A DNA stretch of 64,000 nucleotides from Micromonospora pattaloongensis (GTDB lineage Bacteria > Actinomycetota > Actinomycetes > Mycobacteriales > Micromonosporaceae), in contig NZ_FNPH01000001.1 in NCBI RefSeq assembly GCF_900107255.1, positions 310,001 to 374,000 of the forward strand. Reading direction: 5' to 3'. A program made the translations under genes and the position numbers. Of this stretch, positions 59,094 to 64,000 are shown in pieces. Under the pieces are notes generated by a model, which saw only the letters and a list, made by a program, of their open reading frames with translations, did no database searches and was not told where the DNA came from. Numbering within the stretch: position 1 is the stretch's first letter; each line of letters begins with the position of its first letter.

Positions 59094-59720
59094 TTACTCG
59101 TCGCGAACCCCGAATCGATCGGAGTCACGCTGCCACTGCGCCCAGCCCTGGTTCGCGTCGAACTCCGGCGGCAGGTACGGCACCCCGGACTCGATGAGGT
59201 CCGCGGTCCGCTCACACCAGGCGATCTCTCCCTCGGTGCGGGCGATGGCGAGATCGAAGAACCAGGCCACGTGGACGGGCTTGGTGCGGTGCAGCCAGTC
59301 CGAGTTCAGCGCCGCGCGGCTGCTCTCGTTGGACGCACGCAGGATGTTGGCGCGGTTGCGCAGCGCGGCCGCCGCCTCCTCGCGGGGCATCGCCGGCAGG
59401 AAGGAGAAGGCGGCGAAGAACGGATCCGGCGGCGGCCGGTACTCCCACCACTGCTCGCGCAGCAGCGTCTCGAACTCCTCGCTCCCCTTTGGAGTGATCT
59501 CGTACGTCGTCCGGGCCGGACGCGCCCCCACCTGCTCCGTGGCGACCTCGCGCAGCAGCCCCTCCTCGGTCAGCTTGCGCAGCGCGTGGTAGATCGAGCC
59601 GGGCGCGACGTTCGCCCACTTGTCGGCGCTCCAGCTCAGCAGCTCGCGGCGCACGTCGTAGCCGTGCACCGGCTGCATCCACCGCACCAGACCGAGAATC
59701 ATCATCCGAGTGGCTGACAC
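59094..59720 (-). CDS. PadR-family transcriptional regulator
   Basis: The 208-residue protein has an N-terminal PadR winged helix (about 5-85: MMILGLVRWMQPVHGYDVRRELL, VAPGSIYHALRKLTEEGLLREV, RTTYEITPKGSEEF) and a helical C-terminal domain (PadR-like family 4) for dimerisation and ligand response. GTG 59720 has TACGCT (rc of 59727-59732) 6 nt upstream; a longer frame up to 59852 has no support. It is followed on the same strand by a DrrAB-like exporter, the usual target of such regulators, with matching half-sites in both promoters. Confidence 0.9.
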   Translation of the reverse strand: MSATRMMILGLVRWMQPVHGYDVRRELLSWSADKWANVAPGSIYHALRKLTEEGLLREVATEQVGARPARTTYEITPKGSEEFETLLREQWWEYRPPPDPFFAAFSFLPAMPREEAAAALRNRANILRASNESSRAALNSDWLHRTKPVHVAWFFDLAIARTEGEIAWCERTADLIESGVPYLPPEFDANQGWAQWQRDSDRFGVRDE

Positions 59721-59905
59721 GAGCCAAGCGTAATAGGCAAAATTGACTAACAACCGGCAGATTCCGCGGCCGGCACGCCGGCAGTGGAACATCCCACACT
59801 TAGCGCCGGTTAAGGCGATCAAGTCGGCCGATAGACTCCCCGTGAGGTACACCGAGCAAAGCCAAAGGCTGCGGGAGCAGGACCACTCGCGAGCAAAAGG
59901 AGAAC

Positions 59906-61669
59906 ATGGCCGTGCGCAAGGTTCTCATCGCCAACCGGGGCGAGATCGCCGTACGCGTCATCCGGGCCTGCCGGGACGCCGGCCTGGCGAGCGTGGCCGT
60001 CTACGCCGACTCCGACCGCGACGCGCTGCACGCGACGCTGGCCGACGAGGCGTACGCGCTGGGCGGCGAGACCGCGGCCGAGACGTACCTGCGGATCGAC
60101 AAGCTGCTCGACGTCGCCGCCAGGTCCGGGGCGGACGCGGTGCACCCCGGCTACGGCTTCCTCTCCGAGAACGCCGACTTCGCGGCCGCCGTGATCGACG
60201 CCGGGCTGACCTGGGTCGGCCCGACCCCGCAGGCGATCCGGGACCTGGGCGACAAGGTCACCGCCCGGCACATCGCGCAGCGCGCCGGCGCCCCGCTGGT
60301 GCCCGGCACGCCGGACCCGGTCGCCGGCCCGGACGAGGTGATCGCGTTCGCGGAGGCGCACGGCCTGCCCGTCGCGATCAAGGCGGCCTTCGGCGGCGGC
60401 GGGCGCGGCCTCAAGGTCGCACGCACCCTGGACGAGATCCCGGAGCTGTTCGAGTCGGCGACCCGCGAGGCGGTGGCGGCGTTCGGACGCGGCGAGTGCT
60501 TCGTCGAGCGGTACCTGGACCAGCCGCGGCACGTCGAGGCGCAGGTCCTCGCCGACCACCACGGCAACGTGATCGTGGTCGGCACCCGCGACTGCTCGCT
60601 GCAGCGTCGGCACCAGAAGCTCGTCGAGGAGGCGCCGGCCCCGTTCCTCACGCCGGAGCAGCGGGCGGAGATCCACGAGTCCGCGAAGGCGATCTGCCGG
60701 GAGGCCGGCTACCACGGCGCGGGCACCGTGGAGTACCTGGTGGGTCGGGACGGGACGATCTCGTTCCTGGAGGTCAACACGCGGCTGCAGGTCGAGCACC
60801 CGGTGACCGAGGAGACGGCCGGCATCGACCTGGTCCGCGAGCAGTTCCGGATCGCCGCGGGCGACAAGCTGCGCTTCTCCGCCGACCCGACGCCACGCGG
60901 CCACTCCATCGAGTTCCGGATCAACGGCGAGGACCCGGGGCGCAACTTCCTTCCCGCCCCCGGCACCGTCACGGCGCTGCGGCTGCCCACCGGACCGGGC
61001 GTCCGGGTCGACACCGGCATCTCGGCCGGCGACGTCATCGGCGGCAACTTCGACTCGCTGCTCGCCAAGGTGATCATCACCGGCGAGACGCGGGCTGAGG
61101 CGATCGAACGGGCACGGCGGGCGCTGGACGAGATGATCGTGGACGGGATGGCCACCGCGCTGCCCTTCCACCGGCTGATCGTGCGCGACCCGGCGTTCAC
61201 CACCGAGCCGTTCAGCGTGCACACCCGGTGGATCGAGACCGAGTTCGACAACACGGTCCCGCCGTTCACCGCCGCCGCCGGCAGCACGGAGACCGCGCAG
61301 GAGCGCGAGACCGTCGTGGTCGAGGTGGGCGGCAAGCGCCTGGAGGTGAGCCTCCCCGCCGGCTTCGGCGCGGGTACGGCGACCGCCGCGGCCGGCACCG
61401 GCGCCCGCAAGCCGGCCCGCCGCGGCTCCGCGTCCAAGGCGGGCGGCGCCGCCAGCAGCGACGCGCTCACCTCCCCCATGCAGGGCACCATCGTCAAGAT
61501 CGCCGTCGCCGAGGGTGACCAGGTCCAGGAGGGCGACCTCGTGGTCGTCCTGGAGGCGATGAAGATGGAGCAGCCCCTCAACGCGCACAAGGCCGGCGTG
61601 GTCACCGCCCTCTCGGCCGAGGTGGGCGCCGTCGTCACCGCCGGCGCCGCCATCTGCACCATCGCCTGA
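59906..61669 (+). CDS. accA: Acyl-CoA carboxylase alpha chain (biotin carboxylase + BCCP)
   Basis: The 587-residue alpha chain is of the actinobacterial AccA3/AccBC type. The biotin carboxylase domain (about 1-450) has [41 protein letters not shown] (ATP-grasp) and [15 protein letters not shown]. After an Ala/Arg-rich linker (about 480-510) comes the BCCP domain with EAMKMEQPL, biotin-Lys553. It carboxylates biotin and passes it to AccD-type beta chains. ATG 59906 follows AAAAGGAGAAC. A TAGACT box at 59832-59837 may be its -10. The symbol is approximate. Confidence 0.94.
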   Translation: MAVRKVLIANRGEIAVRVIRACRDAGLASVAVYADSDRDALHATLADEAYALGGETAAETYLRIDKLLDVAARSGADAVHPGYGFLSENADFAAAVIDAGLTWVGPTPQAIRDLGDKVTARHIAQRAGAPLVPGTPDPVAGPDEVIAFAEAHGLPVAIKAAFGGGGRGLKVARTLDEIPELFESATREAVAAFGRGECFVERYLDQPRHVEAQVLADHHGNVIVVGTRDCSLQRRHQKLVEEAPAPFLTPEQRAEIHESAKAICREAGYHGAGTVEYLVGRDGTISFLEVNTRLQVEHPVTEETAGIDLVREQFRIAAGDKLRFSADPTPRGHSIEFRINGEDPGRNFLPAPGTVTALRLPTGPGVRVDTGISAGDVIGGNFDSLLAKVIITGETRAEAIERARRALDEMIVDGMATALPFHRLIVRDPAFTTEPFSVHTRWIETEFDNTVPPFTAAAGSTETAQERETVVVEVGGKRLEVSLPAGFGAGTATAAAGTGARKPARRGSASKAGGAASSDALTSPMQGTIVKIAVAEGDQVQEGDLVVVLEAMKMEQPLNAHKAGVVTALSAEVGAVVTAGAAICTIA

Positions 61670-61673
61670 TCGC

Positions 61674-61735
61674 GGTGATCAGGGGACAGCTCCCGCGTGT
61701 CGTCGGCGCGCCGCGTGCCGTACCCCCTGATCACC
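61674..61735. repeat. 62-bp palindromic element with GGTGATCAGGGG ends
   Basis: Perfect 13-bp arms CGGTGATCAGGGG (61673-61685) and CCCCTGATCACCG (61724-61736) give nearly the same length and architecture as the 63-bp elements at 9064 and 22312, with T-to-G and A-to-G changes kept complementary in both arms. A third half-arm (GGTGATCAG) follows directly. It lies between the carboxylase alpha gene and guaB1. Confidence 0.8.
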
Positions 61736-61755
61736 GGTGATCAGCGGGCACCTGA

Positions 61756-63231
<1,476 letters not shown>

Positions 63232-63269
63232 CCCGCCCGCGGCGTGTTGGTCGAGAAGCGGGCGGCGCC

Positions 63270-63287
63270 CCCCTTGATCGACGCGGG
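63270..63287. repeat. Probable solitary or decayed arm of the palindromic element
   Basis: CCCCTTGATCGACGCGGG differs by only two bases or so from the right arm CCCCTTGATCAACCCGG of the 63-bp element. A weak partner (GTTGGTCGAGAAGCGG) lies about 25 bp upstream. It is consistent with an eroded copy. Confidence 0.4.
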
Positions 63288-63336
63288 AGAGTAACGTGAC
63301 GATCGATCGAGGTCGAATGCCCGGGGGGAGACGTCG

Positions 63337-64000
63337 ATGGGACCGGCGGTCGAGGTTCATGAGCTGGTCAAGCGGTATCCGAAGCGCGACGTCAACGCGG
63401 TCGACGGGCTGAGCTTCGCCGTCGAGACCGGGGAGGTCTTCGGGCTGCTCGGCCCGAACGGCGCCGGCAAGACCACCACGGTGGGGATCCTGACCACGAT
63501 GGTGCGGGCCACCAGCGGAGGGGCGTACGTCGGCGGCGTCGACGTGCTGCGCGATCCGGTACGCGCGCGGGCGCGCTTCGCCGTCGTACCGCAGCGCAGC
63601 AACCTCGACCGGTCGCTCACGCCGCGCCAGAACCTGACCTTCCACGCCGCGTACCACGGTTACTCCCGCGCGGAGCGCAACGCCCGGGCGGCGACGCTGC
63701 TCGACGAGTTCGGGCTGATCGGGCAGGCGGACACCAAGGTGGACTTCTACTCCGGCGGGATGGCGCAGCGGCTGATGATCGCGCGCTCGCTGATGCACGA
63801 GCCGCAGGTGCTCTTCCTCGACGAGCCGACCACCGGGCTCGACCCGCAGGCCCGGCTCTTCGTCTGGGAACGCCTGCGCGAGCTGCGCGGCCGCGGCGTC
63901 ACGATCATGCTGACCACGCACGACATGGACGAGGCGGCCCAGTTGGCCGACCGGGTGGGGATCGTCGACCACGGGCGGCTGCTGGCGCTGGACACGCCGC
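63337..64000 (+). CDS. ABC transporter ATP-binding protein, 3' end outside window
   Basis: The frame is open from ATG 63337 to the window edge (221 codons shown). The product is a DrrA/NodI-type ABC ATPase: Walker A GPNGAGKTTTVGIL, Q-loop VVPQRSNLDRSLTPRQNL, signature YSGGMAQRLMIARSL, Walker B VLFLDEPTTGLDP and H-loop TTHDMDEAA. GGGGAG about 8 nt upstream supports the start. A permease gene probably follows outside the window. Confidence 0.93.
   Translation, partial: MGPAVEVHELVKRYPKRDVNAVDGLSFAVETGEVFGLLGPNGAGKTTTVGILTTMVRATSGGAYVGGVDVLRDPVRARARFAVVPQRSNLDRSLTPRQNLTFHAAYHGYSRAERNARAATLLDEFGLIGQADTKVDFYSGGMAQRLMIARSLMHEPQVLFLDEPTTGLDPQARLFVWERLRELRGRGVTIMLTTHDMDEAAQLADRVGIVDHGRLLALDTP

Noticed and set aside
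63240-63300. A full fourth palindromic element after guaB1
   Set aside because: Only one arm matches well; the opposite arm is too diverged, so it is listed as a possible decayed arm only.

Overview
The window is about 72% G+C, with dense codon-biased genes, GTG/TTG starts and many genes preceded by a TANNNT -10 box only 6-8 nt before the start codon. These features, together with the gene content (SigE-family sigma factor, GtrA pairs, acyl-CoA carboxylase alpha/beta/epsilon subunits, GTP-dependent PEP carboxykinase, DUF4245, mycosin), point to a chromosomal segment of an actinomycete, most likely a member of the Micromonosporaceae. From memory, the order ychF, ispH, xseA-xseB, DUF4245, glpX, phoH and Z-prenyl synthase resembles the Mycobacterium tuberculosis Rv1086-Rv1112 neighbourhood, so the backbone is conserved core chromosome.

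Layout. 0-3.3 kb: a degenerate pterin dehydratase-like gene, a PH-domain protein, a damaged XRE regulator, a sigma/anti-sigma-like pair and a hydrolase. 3.3-7.9 kb: ychF, a MarR regulator facing an EamA exporter across a shared operator, a hydrolase operon and an HTH regulator divergent from it. 7.9-10.1 kb: an alkylation-repair operon (Ada-AlkA fusion plus Ogt) whose first gene carries an in-frame 63-bp palindromic element. 10.3-21.1 kb: class A beta-lactamase-like protein, valS, hydrolase, rmuC, a large secreted subtilase and a lipoprotein. 21.2-31.1 kb: ispH, xseAB, DUF4245, glpX, DMT transporter, ferredoxin reductase-like enzyme, rhomboid protease, a transglycosylase-like protein and PIN-PhoH. 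31.3-37.2 kb: a divergent XRE-regulated locus, otsB behind three tandem repeats, Z-prenyl transferase and pckG. 37.6-43.3 kb: an ECF-type sigma factor with a short tail, two GtrA proteins, a MaoC-like protein, a PH-domain membrane protein, and birA divergent from accD. 43.3-52.1 kb is the accessory stretch: M50-like protease, Uma2 nuclease, two long hairpins, a GntR mini-locus, a Ser/Thr kinase with an extracellular domain, accE, and a three-gene type VII secretion-like module ending in a mycosin. 52.1-64 kb: maf, O-methyltransferase, MFS, DUF3311 plus sodium:solute symporter, a PadR-controlled DrrAB-like exporter, the biotin-carrying carboxylase alpha chain, guaB1 and the start of another ABC ATPase.

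How it fits together. The parts of an actinobacterial acyl-CoA carboxylase are spread along the window: BirA (biotinylation), AccD (beta), AccE (epsilon) and the biotin carboxylase/BCCP alpha chain. They lie either side of an inserted signalling/secretion segment. Several transporter genes have their own adjacent regulator and recognisable palindromic operators. Short palindromic elements recur at 9.1, 22.3, 53.4 and 61.7 kb and are the most unusual structural feature; one lies within a coding sequence without breaking its frame. No rRNA, tRNA, CRISPR array, transposase or integrase was seen.
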